A stretch of 64,000 nucleotides of DNA from JAEELC01 sp963628445 (GCA_963628445.1 CAVGEZ010000002.1:1-64000), one strand, 5' to 3'. Shown: positions 36,653 to 46,968, counted from the first letter of the stretch. The notes: generated by a model not told the origin, from the sequence alone. Program-made: numbers and translations.

Positions 36653-36830
36653 TTCTATTACCACCTTTTTTAAAAGTTTAATTAATTTTTTTAGTCTTAT
36701 TTAGTTATATCATAAATAGGCAAAAATTAGAATATTAAATACAATTTTAATTAAAACGTTTTTATTTAGATTTTTATCCTATTTATAAATTTATATGATA
36801 AAATATAAACTGTATGAAAAGGAGATTTTT

Positions 36831-37652
36831 ATGAGAGAAATTTCTTACTTAGATATTGAATCTAAGGTTTATGATGCAATTGGTAGTGCTGCAATAACCT
36901 TGAATAAATTTACACTAGATAAAATAAAGTGTGCTAAAGAGACAGAAACTGATTCTTTATCTAAAAATGTACTAACTGACATTTATAATAATGCGCTCCT
37001 TGCAAAAGAAAAACAAATACCAATGTGCCAAGATACAGGTATTGTTGTTGTATTTGCAGAAGTTGGATATGATGTGCACTTAAATTGTGATTTATATGAA
37101 GCTATTAATTCAGGTGTTAGTAAAGCCTACAATGAATTCTATTTAAGAAAAAGTGTAGCTGATCCGTTATCAAGAATTAATACTAAAGATAATACTCCCG
37201 CAATAGTACATACTAAATTAGTTAAGGGAGATAATATTAAGCTTAAGATTGCGCTTAAAGGTGCAGGAAGTGAAAATATGTCTCGCCTTAAGATGATGAA
37301 TCCTACTGATAGTTTTAATGATATTATAGAATTTGTTAAAGAAACTGTAGTGATTGCCGGTGGTAAACCATGCCCTCCTTTGTTTATTGGTCTTGGTATT
37401 GGTGGAAATTTTGAAACATGTGCTCTTCTTGCAAAAGAAGCAATATACGAAGAAACTCATGATAAATATAAGGACCTTGAGGAAAAAATTGTTAATGAAT
37501 TAAACAAACTTAATGTAGGTCCTATGGGACTTAAGGGTAAGACTACATGTTTTGATGTATTTATTAAAACTCTTCCTTGCCACATCGCAAGCTTACCTGT
37601 TGCAGTAAATATTCAATGTCATGCAAATAGGCATATCGAGGTGATTATCTAA
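36831..37652 (+). CDS. Class I fumarate hydratase, alpha part
   Basis: The 273-aa alpha subunit of a two-part 4Fe-4S fumarase (or tartrate dehydratase-like enzyme) hydrates fumarate to malate. Motifs: PMCQDTGIVVVFA with one cluster Cys, AGSENMSRLKMM, GGKPCPPLFIGLGIGG with the second Cys, and GLKGKTTCFDV with the third Cys. Its ATG at 36831 has AAAGGAG upstream; an earlier ATG has none. Its TAA shares a base with the beta start. Malic enzyme follows, favouring fumarase over tartrate dehydratase. Confidence 0.92.
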   Translation: MREISYLDIESKVYDAIGSAAITLNKFTLDKIKCAKETETDSLSKNVLTDIYNNALLAKEKQIPMCQDTGIVVVFAEVGYDVHLNCDLYEAINSGVSKAYNEFYLRKSVADPLSRINTKDNTPAIVHTKLVKGDNIKLKIALKGAGSENMSRLKMMNPTDSFNDIIEFVKETVVIAGGKPCPPLFIGLGIGGNFETCALLAKEAIYEETHDKYKDLEEKIVNELNKLNVGPMGLKGKTTCFDVFIKTLPCHIASLPVAVNIQCHANRHIEVII

Positions 37653-38155
37653 TGAATTTTGAAAAACTTCATGCAGGAGATACATACCTTTATTCAGGTA
37701 TTATTTATACTGCAAGAGATCAAGCTCACTTAAGACTTAAAAAATATTTAGAGGATGGAAAAAAGATACCAGTTAATTTTGAAAATTCTCTAATTTATTA
37801 CGCAGGACCTACGCCAAGTAAACCTGGTAAAGCAATTGGTTCTATTGGTCCTACTACTTCTTCTAGAATGGATAAATTCATTGATATTATGCCAACACTT
37901 AAAGTGAGTGGTATGATTGGAAAAGGTCCTAGAGACAAAAGTGTTATAGAGGCCTGCAAAAAGTATAAGCTAGTATACTTTATAGTAACTGGTGGATGTG
38001 GAGCATTACTTAGCGAAAAAGTGGTAAGTGCTGAGGAGGTAATGTTTCCTGATTTAGGATGCGAATCTATTAAAAAATTATATGTAAAAGATTTTCCTTT
38101 AATTGTTGCGTATGACATTTATGGAAATAATGTATTTGAAAGGAATATAGATTAA
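37652..38155 (+). CDS. Class I fumarate hydratase, beta part
   Basis: The 167-aa C-terminal domain protein carries GDTYLYSGIIYTARDQAH, KPGKAIGSIGPTTSSRMD and VTGGCGALLSEKV, the standard beta-subunit motifs. It binds the substrate next to the Fe-S cluster of the alpha part. Translation is coupled to alpha by TAATG, and the malic enzyme starts 2 bases after its stop. Confidence 0.93.
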   Translation: MNFEKLHAGDTYLYSGIIYTARDQAHLRLKKYLEDGKKIPVNFENSLIYYAGPTPSKPGKAIGSIGPTTSSRMDKFIDIMPTLKVSGMIGKGPRDKSVIEACKKYKLVYFIVTGGCGALLSEKVVSAEEVMFPDLGCESIKKLYVKDFPLIVAYDIYGNNVFERNID

Positions 38156-38157
38156 TT

Positions 38158-39333
38158 ATGGATATTAAAGAACAATCACTTAAATTTCATGAAGGTGGAA
38201 AATTTAAAACTACACTAAAAAAAGATATTACTAATAAGGAAGATTTATCACTTGCATATACTCCTGGAGTTGCAAATGCTTGTCTTGAGATAAAGCGTGA
38301 CCCTAGTCTTGCATACAAGTACACATCAAAAGGTAATACTGTTGCAGTTATTTCTGATGGTACTGCTGTTCTAGGTCTTGGTGATATTGGACCTTTAGCT
38401 GGTATTCCAGTAATGGAGGGTAAAGCTAATCTATTTAAGAAATTTGCAGATATTGATGCAATCCCTCTATGTATAAACACTAAAAATGTTGAAGAAATTA
38501 TTCAAGTATGTAAGGCTTTAGAGCCTAGTCTTGGTGGAATCAATTTAGAGGATATCTCTGCTCCTCGTTGTGTTGAAATTGAAAGACGTTTAATTAAAGA
38601 AATGAATATACCTGTAATGCACGATGACCAACATGGTACTTCTATTGTTGTAGCTGCAGCTGTAATAAACGCAAGCCGTTTTACTCACAAGAACATTTCT
38701 GATTTAACTGTTGTTTTATCAGGTACTGGTGCTGCAGGATCTAATATTGCAAGAATGTTAAAACGTCTAGGTGTAAAGGCTATTTATGCATCAAATAAAG
38801 ATGGTGTAGTTGATATTAAAAACTATGACTCATATGACTTCTTAATTAAAGAATTATTAGATGACCATATTATTGATACTAAAGAAGGTCATGATAATAC
38901 ACTTGCTTCCCTTTTAAAAGATAGTAATGTATTTATCGGTGTGTCTGCTCCAAATCTTGTTACAAGCGAAATGGTATCTACTATGAAAGATCCATTCGTA
39001 TTTGCAATGGCTAACCCAAACCCTGAAATCAGTTATGCTGACGCAATAAAAGGTGGTGCCGTTGTAGCAGGAACTGGTAGAAGTGACTTCCCTAACCAAG
39101 TAAATAACTTACTTGCATTCCCTGGTATCTTTAGAGGTGCACTTGATAGTAATGCATGCAAAATCACTGAAGGTATGAAGTTAAAAGCTAGCTATGCAAT
39201 TGCAAATCTAATATCTGATAACGAACTTAGAAGCGATTATATCTTACCAGATGCATTTGATCCAAGAGTTGTAAAAGCTGTATCTGAAGCAGTAAAAGCT
39301 GAAGCTATTTTAGAAGGCGTTTGCCGTAAATAA
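38158..39333 (+). CDS. NAD(P)-dependent malic enzyme
   Basis: This enzyme decarboxylates malate to pyruvate with CO2 and NAD(P)H. The 391-aa product is the short bacterial type, with no phosphotransacetylase-like C-terminal domain. Motifs: YTPGVANACLEI, GDIGPLAGIPVMEGK, NLEDISAPRC, MHDDQHGTSIVV and the nucleotide fold VLSGTGAAGSNIA. It lies 2 bases after the fumarase beta part; the three genes turn fumarate into pyruvate. Confidence 0.95.
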   Translation: MDIKEQSLKFHEGGKFKTTLKKDITNKEDLSLAYTPGVANACLEIKRDPSLAYKYTSKGNTVAVISDGTAVLGLGDIGPLAGIPVMEGKANLFKKFADIDAIPLCINTKNVEEIIQVCKALEPSLGGINLEDISAPRCVEIERRLIKEMNIPVMHDDQHGTSIVVAAAVINASRFTHKNISDLTVVLSGTGAAGSNIARMLKRLGVKAIYASNKDGVVDIKNYDSYDFLIKELLDDHIIDTKEGHDNTLASLLKDSNVFIGVSAPNLVTSEMVSTMKDPFVFAMANPNPEISYADAIKGGAVVAGTGRSDFPNQVNNLLAFPGIFRGALDSNACKITEGMKLKASYAIANLISDNELRSDYILPDAFDPRVVKAVSEAVKAEAILEGVCRK

Positions 39334-39340
39334 CAAAACA

Positions 39341-39372
39341 AAACCTCTTTCACGCACGAAAGAGGTTTTTAT
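39341..39372. terminator. Bidirectional terminator after malic enzyme
   Basis: AAACCTCTTTC pairs with GAAAGAGGTTT around ACGCAC, with T run on the plus strand and A run upstream. It serves the fumarase operon and the convergent AEC gene. Confidence 0.85.
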
Positions 39373-39386
39373 TATGTATATTAAAA

Positions 39387-40430
39387 TTATCCAAATATTC
39401 CCATTGATGAGCATGTAAATATGATCGCAAATAAAGAGAACACTGATACTACAGAAGTCCATACAACAAGTTGCCCTGCTAGTTCTTCATCATTGCCCAT
39501 TTCACTAGCCATTGGTGCACTTGAGGTTGCAACTGGTGTACCAAATAGAGCAATTAAAGCTGGGAAGCACACACTATTATCTACATTTAGTAAGTTGTTT
39601 TTATTAATTAAGTACACTATAGTTAAGCATACTAAAGGTGTGAAAATTACACGTCCTACAACTCCATAGATGATTTGTTTTTTAAGTCTTGATACAGCAC
39701 TAAATGTGAAATCGCCACCAAGTGCAATTAACGCAAGAGGACTTGCCATTTGTTTCAAATAATTAATTGTAGTATAAAGGAAGGGTAAATTAGACTTAAT
39801 TGTAAATAGTGGAGTTTCTCTATTTATTGAAAGTAGTGCTCTTACTCCAAGTGCAACTATACCTAAGAAAACCCCGATAATTAATGGATTTTTTATAATT
39901 TTTAATACAATATCCTTTGCACTTACCTTAGAATTATTTTCATCTTTAATAAATATCGATAAACTAATTATTGCAAGTACGTTAAATAAAGGAATGGAAA
40001 TAGCACTAATTACAGCTGCAAGTGCAACAGGTTCACTAGAACCATTAGACAAACTTTCTGCTAATGATACACCAATAATTGCAAAGTTTGATCTAAATAC
40101 ACACTGTAAAACAACACCTTTTTGCTTACTATCTTTAACAAAAAGTATTACAAACAATAAACCTATAAAGAATATTAGAACTATTGCAATAACACAATAT
40201 AATACTATTCTCCATTGTTTAGCTATACCACTAATATCTGACACATTATATATATTAATAAATAACATTGCAGGTAAACATAATTTAAAACATAATTTAT
40301 TTGCCATTTTCCAAAAATTATCTGGTAACAACTTAATTCTCTTTAAGAAATAACCAATTAAAATGAGTAATATAATTGGTAAAACAGCATTACATGTAAA
40401 AGCTAAATTATCTAAAGCACTTAATATCAT
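39387..40430 (-). CDS. AEC family permease
   Basis: The 347-aa protein of about ten TM helices belongs to the auxin efflux carrier/malate permease family. ALIALFGTPVATSSAPMASEMG near residue 290-310 is the characteristic C-terminal block. Family members move organic acids such as malate. It begins at TAATG overlapping the GH28 stop, and is convergent with fumarase-malic enzyme, so a role in dicarboxylate or uronate-product transport is plausible but not shown. Confidence 0.88.
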   Translation of the reverse strand: MILSALDNLAFTCNAVLPIILLILIGYFLKRIKLLPDNFWKMANKLCFKLCLPAMLFINIYNVSDISGIAKQWRIVLYCVIAIVLIFFIGLLFVILFVKDSKQKGVVLQCVFRSNFAIIGVSLAESLSNGSSEPVALAAVISAISIPLFNVLAIISLSIFIKDENNSKVSAKDIVLKIIKNPLIIGVFLGIVALGVRALLSINRETPLFTIKSNLPFLYTTINYLKQMASPLALIALGGDFTFSAVSRLKKQIIYGVVGRVIFTPLVCLTIVYLINKNNLLNVDNSVCFPALIALFGTPVATSSAPMASEMGNDEELAGQLVVWTSVVSVFSLFAIIFTCSSMGIFG

Positions 40431-41920
40431 TATTTTGATTCCTCCTTAATATATTCTTCTCCTATTTGACCATCAAATTTAACATTATTTAATTTTAAAT
40501 TTTCAACGTTCAAACAATATATACCGCATTTTTTCATAGTATATGGATGTTCCATCATACATGGTTTTCCTTCTTTTGCATCTTCTTTGTAGCTAAATAA
40601 TACATTATCAAAGCTTACTTCTTTAATAGGCATTTCAGGTAATCCTAAGAACACGCCTGCTGCATATTCAATATTTTCGCATTTCATATTAGAAAAATGA
40701 AATTTTCCTAATATTGGAGTATATTCATCGACCATTAATTTTTTAGTAGTCCATACATACTCAGTGTGTCCTCCAGCAGGTCCCATATTATAGTAAGAAT
40801 TAATTACAAAAGGTGTTAAAACATTGTCCATAATTATGTTATCAAACACAATATTATCAATTTCACCAATACTTCCTCTACCTCTTCTTGTCTTAATTCT
40901 TAAACCTCTATCAGTATTTTTAAAAATACATTTTCTTACCACTACATTGTATATTCCACCGCTAGACTCTGATCCAAACACTACACCGCCATGACCTAAA
41001 CTCATCAAATTATTTTCAATTGTAATATTTGAACAAGCTAGTCTGTATTTTTTTGCAAGTTCATACGTTCCGCTCTTTATCGCTATACAATCATCCCCTA
41101 CTGAAAAATTACATCCCTTAATGTTAACATTATCACACATATCAGGATCAATACCATCAGTTGTTGGCATACTAGGTGTATTTTCTATAGTCAAATTATA
41201 AAAATTAATATTTTTAGATTTATAAGGGTGTACGGCCCAACTTTGAGTATTATGAATATAAAGTCCTATAATATTAATATTACTTGCATTAGCTGAGAAT
41301 ATTGAATGACCTCTCCAGGCTATGTTTTGAACTCTATGGTTTTCATACCAATCACCATTCAAAGCTTGCCCATCTATTTCACCTTCTCCGAAAAGCGTAA
41401 CATTATCAACATTTACAAAATTAAAAGTTGAGGCAAAGTTATTAGTTTCATTACCTTCCCAAATACCTATTTCAGTAGAAACATCATGTACTGGGTAATT
41501 TCTTCTGTCAGTAGATGCTAAAATTTTAGCACCTTTTTCAAAGTAGATATTAATATCACTTTTTAAATATAAACTAGTAACTAAATAAGTACCACTTTCA
41601 ATTATTAAAGTTCCATTATTTGGAGTTACCATTATTGCACTTTGTAAAAAGTTAGTATCATCATGAATTCCATCACGATGAGGATTAAACTTCGATAAAT
41701 AAATTGATTTTTCTTCTTTTGTTTTTACTTTAATTGAATCAATAGTTTTTATTTCATATTCCTTATTAGGCTCTAAATTATAAATAGTAAAAACATTTCT
41801 ATTTTCTTTTCTTATTAGACTCCCATTTACATAAATATCAAATTCATATTCACTATAATATGGACTATTATTTTCCACTTCAAGTGTTATACTTCTTGAT
41901 GTTATATTTAAAATATTCAT
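40430..41920 (-). CDS. Glycoside hydrolase family 28 (polygalacturonase-like)
   Basis: The 496-aa product has a fibronectin-III-like N-terminus (residues 1-75), then a right-handed beta-helix. GH28 active-site blocks are visible: TTDGIDPD near residue 255, GDDCIAIKSG near 273, GHGGV near 308 and RIKT near 338. No signal peptide is present, so it likely trims imported pectic oligosaccharides inside the cell. ATG at 41920 has GGTGAT upstream; the longer frame needs TTG. It is co-transcribed with the AEC permease. Confidence 0.92.
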   Translation of the reverse strand: MNILNITSRSITLEVENNSPYYSEYEFDIYVNGSLIRKENRNVFTIYNLEPNKEYEIKTIDSIKVKTKEEKSIYLSKFNPHRDGIHDDTNFLQSAIMVTPNNGTLIIESGTYLVTSLYLKSDINIYFEKGAKILASTDRRNYPVHDVSTEIGIWEGNETNNFASTFNFVNVDNVTLFGEGEIDGQALNGDWYENHRVQNIAWRGHSIFSANASNINIIGLYIHNTQSWAVHPYKSKNINFYNLTIENTPSMPTTDGIDPDMCDNVNIKGCNFSVGDDCIAIKSGTYELAKKYRLACSNITIENNLMSLGHGGVVFGSESSGGIYNVVVRKCIFKNTDRGLRIKTRRGRGSIGEIDNIVFDNIIMDNVLTPFVINSYYNMGPAGGHTEYVWTTKKLMVDEYTPILGKFHFSNMKCENIEYAAGVFLGLPEMPIKEVSFDNVLFSYKEDAKEGKPCMMEHPYTMKKCGIYCLNVENLKLNNVKFDGQIGEEYIKEESK

Positions 41921-42035
41921 TATCAATCACCACAATCATTATATGTTTAATTTAAATGTCTAAAGGAAAAACTAACGCAAAACCTTGGCAAAAATAACAC
42001 AAAAAATATTCATAAAGAAGTCCATATTAAGCACA

Positions 42036-42061
42036 ATAAAGAGGTAGTAAAACACTACCTC
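42036..42061 (-). terminator. Terminator of the exported-protein/ABC operon
   Basis: GAGGTAGT and ACTACCTC pair around a 5-nt loop and lead into CTTTATT on the minus strand, 34 bases past the last ABC gene. Confidence 0.65.
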
Positions 42062-42094
42062 AAATTATTTATATAAAAATTTAAATACAATTAA

Positions 42095-44125
42095 CTAGAC
42101 CACAGTAATAAAATGACTCAAACTTATTATTAAAATTGTTAATAAAGCATAAATAATTATTTTTGATGATAAGAATATTTTAATTCTTGAACATAAATTA
42201 AAATTCTTCTCTTTAAGTAATTTAAAATATTCGTTTTCTATTTGTACAATCTTATATATACTTAAACTTAAGAATATACCAAAAAATAATATTACATATA
42301 CATAATTTTCAGAATAAAAATTATTTAAAGTAGTTATATTACTAGATTTATCTCTTAATATATTATCATTTAGAAATGTCATATCATCAAAACTTTTAAA
42401 ATCATTAAAAAATGAATTTATATTAGAATTACTAGTATCTAATATAGTTACTTCCTTATAATTTAATACATTATCACTATTTATACCAAAATAAGTTTTT
42501 AATTCTTCAAATAGCTTTTTATTTACAACGAAATCACACTCATTACTTACAAATTTTTTATATTTCATCTCTTTTTTCAAGCTTAAACCGTTATAGTTAA
42601 ATGTAATAGTATAATATTCATCACTACCATAAAAATATGTATTAACATCTGCGATAATTGAACCTAAGCCTAATTTAGATAATGCTAAATTCCCAGCATA
42701 AAATTCATCATCTGCTGGCTCTACATAGCCTGTATTGAACCCTGATACATCATAATAATTACATTCAAGGAACTTGTTGTCATAAGCTGAAACATAAAAT
42801 TCATTATTTAATAAAATTCCACCAAAGGAATTTAGTGAATCATCTATCATTTGATTTATTTCTTCATCAGATACATAAATATAACTATATTCTTCAGGAA
42901 TATCGAGTTTTTGAGAAGTAAGAGATGCATAATTAGTTTTATATATATGTTTTATAACATATTTTGTTTTATAGGTAACCTTAGCGCCATCATATTTTTG
43001 TTTTGAAATTAAAACTTCATCCCCTACTTTGGCTTTTTCTTTATAAGCTAAATAATCAGATATTATAATTTCATTACCATTAAGTGATTCATTAAAATTT
43101 GAGAAAACAAAATCACTGGCCCTACCTACGCCATTGATATGTGTATAACCATATGAAAAATTATTAAAATATATATCATTCCACCTTTCAAGAGCTGAAT
43201 AATATATTTTTTCTTTTTTTAATAAATCACTATCTTTATTTTTACATTCACTAACAATATTTATACTCATGTCATTAAAAGAACTTGAATATATATCTGA
43301 AACAGACACTGATTTTAATTTAGAAACATAAATAATAAAACACAAAATTATACATATTATTAGCCTAAATAATGTATACAAAATGACTGGTTTACTTTTT
43401 TCAAGCATTAAGCTTTTCTTTAAATTATACTTTGAATTGCAATTTTTCAAGATTGTAATATTATTATTTTCACCTTGTTTAATATATGTTAATTTCTTGT
43501 GTTCAAGTAATAATTTGCTAGTATAATACTGATCAAAATCATCTTCATAATGTGAAATATATATCACTAAACTAGAGGCTGATAATTCTTTTATTAAGTT
43601 CAAAAATTCTTCAACACTTGCCTCATCTATATTACAAATAGGTTCATCTAAGAGCGTTATTTTTGCACTTTTACAAACTGCAATAATAATAGAGATTTTT
43701 TGAAGTTCTCCACTTGAAAGTTTCTTTATTTTTTTGTTTAGTAATCCTTCAAGTTTAAATTGTTTTATTAAATCTAAAGCTTTATTTCCTTCGTCTTTTG
43801 ATAAATATATATAAATAGCTTCAACAACTTTAATGTTTTTTACGAAATTATCTCTTGATTTTAAATAAAAGATATTATTATTAATGAATTTTGTAGTTTC
43901 TCTTTTATTAATCTTTTTAAGATTAACATCGTCATATAAAATTTCACCATTATAATCACTATCTTTTCCAGCAATCATATTAAGAAGTGTAGTTTTACCA
44001 CAGCCAGATTTACCACACAATGCAATAAAGCCATTATTTGGCAAGACAATTGATACATTAGATAATATAACATTTTCACCATTTAAAGAGGTGTATGATT
44101 TAGAAATATTTTTAAGTTCTATCAT
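42095..44125 (-). CDS. ABC transporter ATPase/permease fusion, MacB-like, three TM
   Basis: The 676-aa protein has an N-terminal ABC ATPase (Walker A GKSGCGKTT at about residue 38, signature LSSGE, Walker B TLLDEP, His switch ISHYEDD). TM1 is at about 242-268, an extracellular domain of about 330 residues follows, and two C-terminal TM helices lie at about 603-625 and 652-673. MacB/FtsX-type permeases normally have four TM; the last is missing, with a TAG right after TM3. It overlaps the companion gene by 14 bases, with its AGGAG inside that gene. Likely partner of the 665-aa fusion. Confidence 0.85.
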   Translation of the reverse strand: MIELKNISKSYTSLNGENVILSNVSIVLPNNGFIALCGKSGCGKTTLLNMIAGKDSDYNGEILYDDVNLKKINKRETTKFINNNIFYLKSRDNFVKNIKVVEAIYIYLSKDEGNKALDLIKQFKLEGLLNKKIKKLSSGELQKISIIIAVCKSAKITLLDEPICNIDEASVEEFLNLIKELSASSLVIYISHYEDDFDQYYTSKLLLEHKKLTYIKQGENNNITILKNCNSKYNLKKSLMLEKSKPVILYTLFRLIICIILCFIIYVSKLKSVSVSDIYSSSFNDMSINIVSECKNKDSDLLKKEKIYYSALERWNDIYFNNFSYGYTHINGVGRASDFVFSNFNESLNGNEIIISDYLAYKEKAKVGDEVLISKQKYDGAKVTYKTKYVIKHIYKTNYASLTSQKLDIPEEYSYIYVSDEEINQMIDDSLNSFGGILLNNEFYVSAYDNKFLECNYYDVSGFNTGYVEPADDEFYAGNLALSKLGLGSIIADVNTYFYGSDEYYTITFNYNGLSLKKEMKYKKFVSNECDFVVNKKLFEELKTYFGINSDNVLNYKEVTILDTSNSNINSFFNDFKSFDDMTFLNDNILRDKSSNITTLNNFYSENYVYVILFFGIFLSLSIYKIVQIENEYFKLLKEKNFNLCSRIKIFLSSKIIIYALLTILIISLSHFITVV

Positions 44126-46109
44126 ATAAACTCCTCCTTAATTGAATGGTAGTTATTATTAATTGTAAAACAACAACTAAAGGTATTAATAATATTAGAA
44201 AATTATTGTAAGTAAACGTAAGTTGATATATTGTGATACTTGAAGAAGTAAAACATTTATTTAATAAGTTATTATTAATAACATTTTGTAAAATTGCAAA
44301 ACTTATAATTCCAACAACCAATATGAAGCAATTCAATATAATCTTAGACTTAATACATTTTTTTCTAATTGATTTTATTCTATTTAATTTTCTTAATTCT
44401 AAGTATCTATCACGATTAGAATTAAACCAAAGTATTACATAGAAGAAAAGAATTAGAACGTCAAAGGTTATTGTAAATATTAACATTCTAGCAAAATCAC
44501 TTCTAATATTTTTAAAATTATTATATGCATTATAAGATTCTTCAATCATATCATTAATTATATACAAATGTGAATCTAATATATAATTCATATCTTTTTC
44601 CGTTAAATCTAACGTATTACCATAAGCTATAAAATTTATATATCTTGTTTTTAATACATCACCTTCTAACGCAAAATTGAAAGCTGAATCAATTACAATA
44701 CACAAAGGCATAGTTTCATAAATCGAACTTTCGACATAATCATAAATTCCAACAACAATAAATTCTTTTGTTACACCACCATATGAATACTCATAAGTAT
44801 CATTTATATTTTTATTTTGATAACGATATACAGCAATTTCATTGTCATTTTCAGGCAATCTTCCACTTGTTAGATGTACTTGTGTTTCATTTGTTGTATT
44901 TACATATGTAGTATTAAATTTATCAATTTGTTTGAAAGTATATTCATTAGTAATAAAAAAATCAAAATAATAATTACCTTCAAGAATGTTAATATTTGCT
45001 TCAACATTTCTAAATTTAAATTTATTATTTGATATCAAATTCTTATCCTTTAAATTTTCATAAGTATCTTGGCTCAATAATATTTCATAATCATCTAAAT
45101 CATTGTCAAACAAATAATATTGTATTTGAGCATCTTGATAATCATAACCTTTATCAGCACGAAACGAATAATATTTGAACCCTATATGAAAATTCGAATT
45201 GTTACTAACAAAATCTTTAACAAAATTATCTACATTAGTATCAATATAGTTATTTTCATTTGAACTATCAAATATATTCATAGAATAATCATCTATGACA
45301 GAATATTGTGGATTAAGGGATTTTTTTTCTACATTTAATATTACTTTATTTGGAGTCATTTGAAATAACCAAATTACTAAAAATGTAACACAAATTAACA
45401 CAGCAAACACAATAGAAAAAATATAATCAGGAATAAATCGTATAATTTTATTTAATAATTTAGTAGGTATATAGTTAGATTTAACATGTTCTTCTATATT
45501 ATTATCAATTACATTTTTACTATTTAATTCTATCTTTTTATCTTGAATATGAATGACATAATCAGCAAAGTCTTTCACTTCTTTTTTATAATGAGTTGCA
45601 TATATAATAATATGATTTTTTGACAACTCTTTAAGAAAATTTAATATAATATATGATGTTTCATCATCAATATGACTTGTAACTTCATCTAGCAAAATAA
45701 TAGGTTTATCTTCTAAAATAGTACGTATAATAGCTATTCTTTGTCTTTCTCCTTCAGATAAGCTTTTAGGTTTTGCATCAATTAATTTTTCAACATTAAA
45801 TTTTTTTAACAGTTTTATTATATTTTCTAAATTGTCTGTAACTAGTAGTAGATTTTCTCTTACTGTCAAATTGTTAAACAATATAGAATTTGCATCACAG
45901 TAACTTATATCTTCTTCATTTTTTGTTGATATATTTCCTGAATCCAATTCTACTCTTTTTGTTAACACATTAAATAGTGTGGTTTTACCACAACCATTTC
46001 TACCAATTAGAAAATAAAATCCTGGATTAGATATTTCGAGGTTAGCACTTTCAAATATGACTTGATTATTAAATTTTAAATAAATATCTTTTAATTCTAT
46101 ATAATTCAT
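44112..46109 (-). CDS. ABC transporter ATPase/permease fusion, MacB-like, four TM
   Basis: The 665-aa protein has an N-terminal ATPase (GRNGCGKTT at about residue 35, LSEGERQRIAI, ILLDEVTSH, ATHYKKE). Then come TM1 (about 223-250), a roughly 290-residue extracellular domain, and TM2-4 (about 540-562, 590-612, 628-652). This is the MacB/LolE-like topology. Both ATPase sites look complete, so the pair could form a working heterodimer. Such transporters push on exported proteins, peptides or lipids from outside. It starts one base after the stop of the 274-aa exported protein gene. Confidence 0.87.
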   Translation of the reverse strand: MNYIELKDIYLKFNNQVIFESANLEISNPGFYFLIGRNGCGKTTLFNVLTKRVELDSGNISTKNEEDISYCDANSILFNNLTVRENLLLVTDNLENIIKLLKKFNVEKLIDAKPKSLSEGERQRIAIIRTILEDKPIILLDEVTSHIDDETSYIILNFLKELSKNHIIIYATHYKKEVKDFADYVIHIQDKKIELNSKNVIDNNIEEHVKSNYIPTKLLNKIIRFIPDYIFSIVFAVLICVTFLVIWLFQMTPNKVILNVEKKSLNPQYSVIDDYSMNIFDSSNENNYIDTNVDNFVKDFVSNNSNFHIGFKYYSFRADKGYDYQDAQIQYYLFDNDLDDYEILLSQDTYENLKDKNLISNNKFKFRNVEANINILEGNYYFDFFITNEYTFKQIDKFNTTYVNTTNETQVHLTSGRLPENDNEIAVYRYQNKNINDTYEYSYGGVTKEFIVVGIYDYVESSIYETMPLCIVIDSAFNFALEGDVLKTRYINFIAYGNTLDLTEKDMNYILDSHLYIINDMIEESYNAYNNFKNIRSDFARMLIFTITFDVLILFFYVILWFNSNRDRYLELRKLNRIKSIRKKCIKSKIILNCFILVVGIISFAILQNVINNNLLNKCFTSSSITIYQLTFTYNNFLILLIPLVVVLQLIITTIQLRRSLYDRT

Positions 46110-46110
46110 A

Positions 46111-46935
46111 TCAATCAACAAAATTTATATTAGTACTTACAAAAAGTTCTCTTGCATAATCTTGATCAAGGTCATATTTATTTGTTGTGCTATTCCAATT
46201 ATATTTAAAAAGTCCTAAACTATCTGTTCCTTTGATGTATGATAATATATATGACGTCTCAATTGTGTAATAAGCTATTGTATCAGTATATACATATTTA
46301 TTACCCACACGTTTTAAATCATATACGCCTGTTACATATTCTACTATATATACATTAAACATCGCTCTAGTTTCTAGTCTATATGTTCCAGCTTTATTAA
46401 TCGCAAAATTAATAGATTCCCCATGAGAAACAGTACTTGTATAATTATCTGTAATTGTATTGGCAATAGAACCTGTAAAACCAATTGAACGTGTAGCACT
46501 AGCCTCCGCTTTTACAGAACCTAAACCTGTTTGAATTTTAACACTGCCTTGAAGTGATTCACTAACAGAAGTGGCCACTTGTAAACTATATGTTTGAGAT
46601 ACACTTTTAGTTTGGGAATAAGACAATTGAACTGAACTTTTAGAATTTAAGCTTAGATACTTATCGCCATAAATCTCTATAGGAGCTGAAATTGTATTAG
46701 GATATCTATATAATATTTGTTGAGTATAAGTACTTGGTTTAGAAGTACCAATACTATTGTATTGTTTTTTAGTTTCTTCTATCTTAATTCCACTACCTAA
46801 TTTATCATCTATAGGTATTTCTACGCTATTGTATTTAGTTACATCTGCATCAATATAATTGCCTTCCATTACATATGGCTCGCTAGTTACAACGATTCCA
46901 GTTAGTAATATTCCTCCTAATAAAATTCCAATCAT
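46111..46935 (-). CDS. Exported beta-rich protein, possibly aerolysin/ETX-like
   Basis: The 274-aa product begins with a hydrophobic segment (residues 2-18) that can be a signal peptide or anchor. A Ser/Thr-rich region at about residues 100-182 alternates polar and nonpolar residues (QLSYSQTKSVSQTYSLQVA, then SVKIQTGLGSVKAEASAT, then GSIANTITDNYTSTVSHG). This is the style of the insertion strands and neighbouring sheet of aerolysin/ETX-MTX2 pore formers. The C-terminal 90 residues are beta-rich and Tyr-rich. The family call is by pattern only. It opens a three-gene operon with two ABC fusions. ATG at 46935 has GGTGAT upstream. Confidence 0.65.
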   Translation of the reverse strand: MIGILLGGILLTGIVVTSEPYVMEGNYIDADVTKYNSVEIPIDDKLGSGIKIEETKKQYNSIGTSKPSTYTQQILYRYPNTISAPIEIYGDKYLSLNSKSSVQLSYSQTKSVSQTYSLQVATSVSESLQGSVKIQTGLGSVKAEASATRSIGFTGSIANTITDNYTSTVSHGESINFAINKAGTYRLETRAMFNVYIVEYVTGVYDLKRVGNKYVYTDTIAYYTIETSYILSYIKGTDSLGLFKYNWNSTTNKYDLDQDYARELFVSTNINFVD

Positions 46936-46968
46936 ACTATCACCACTTTCAAACAATATTTATAAAAT

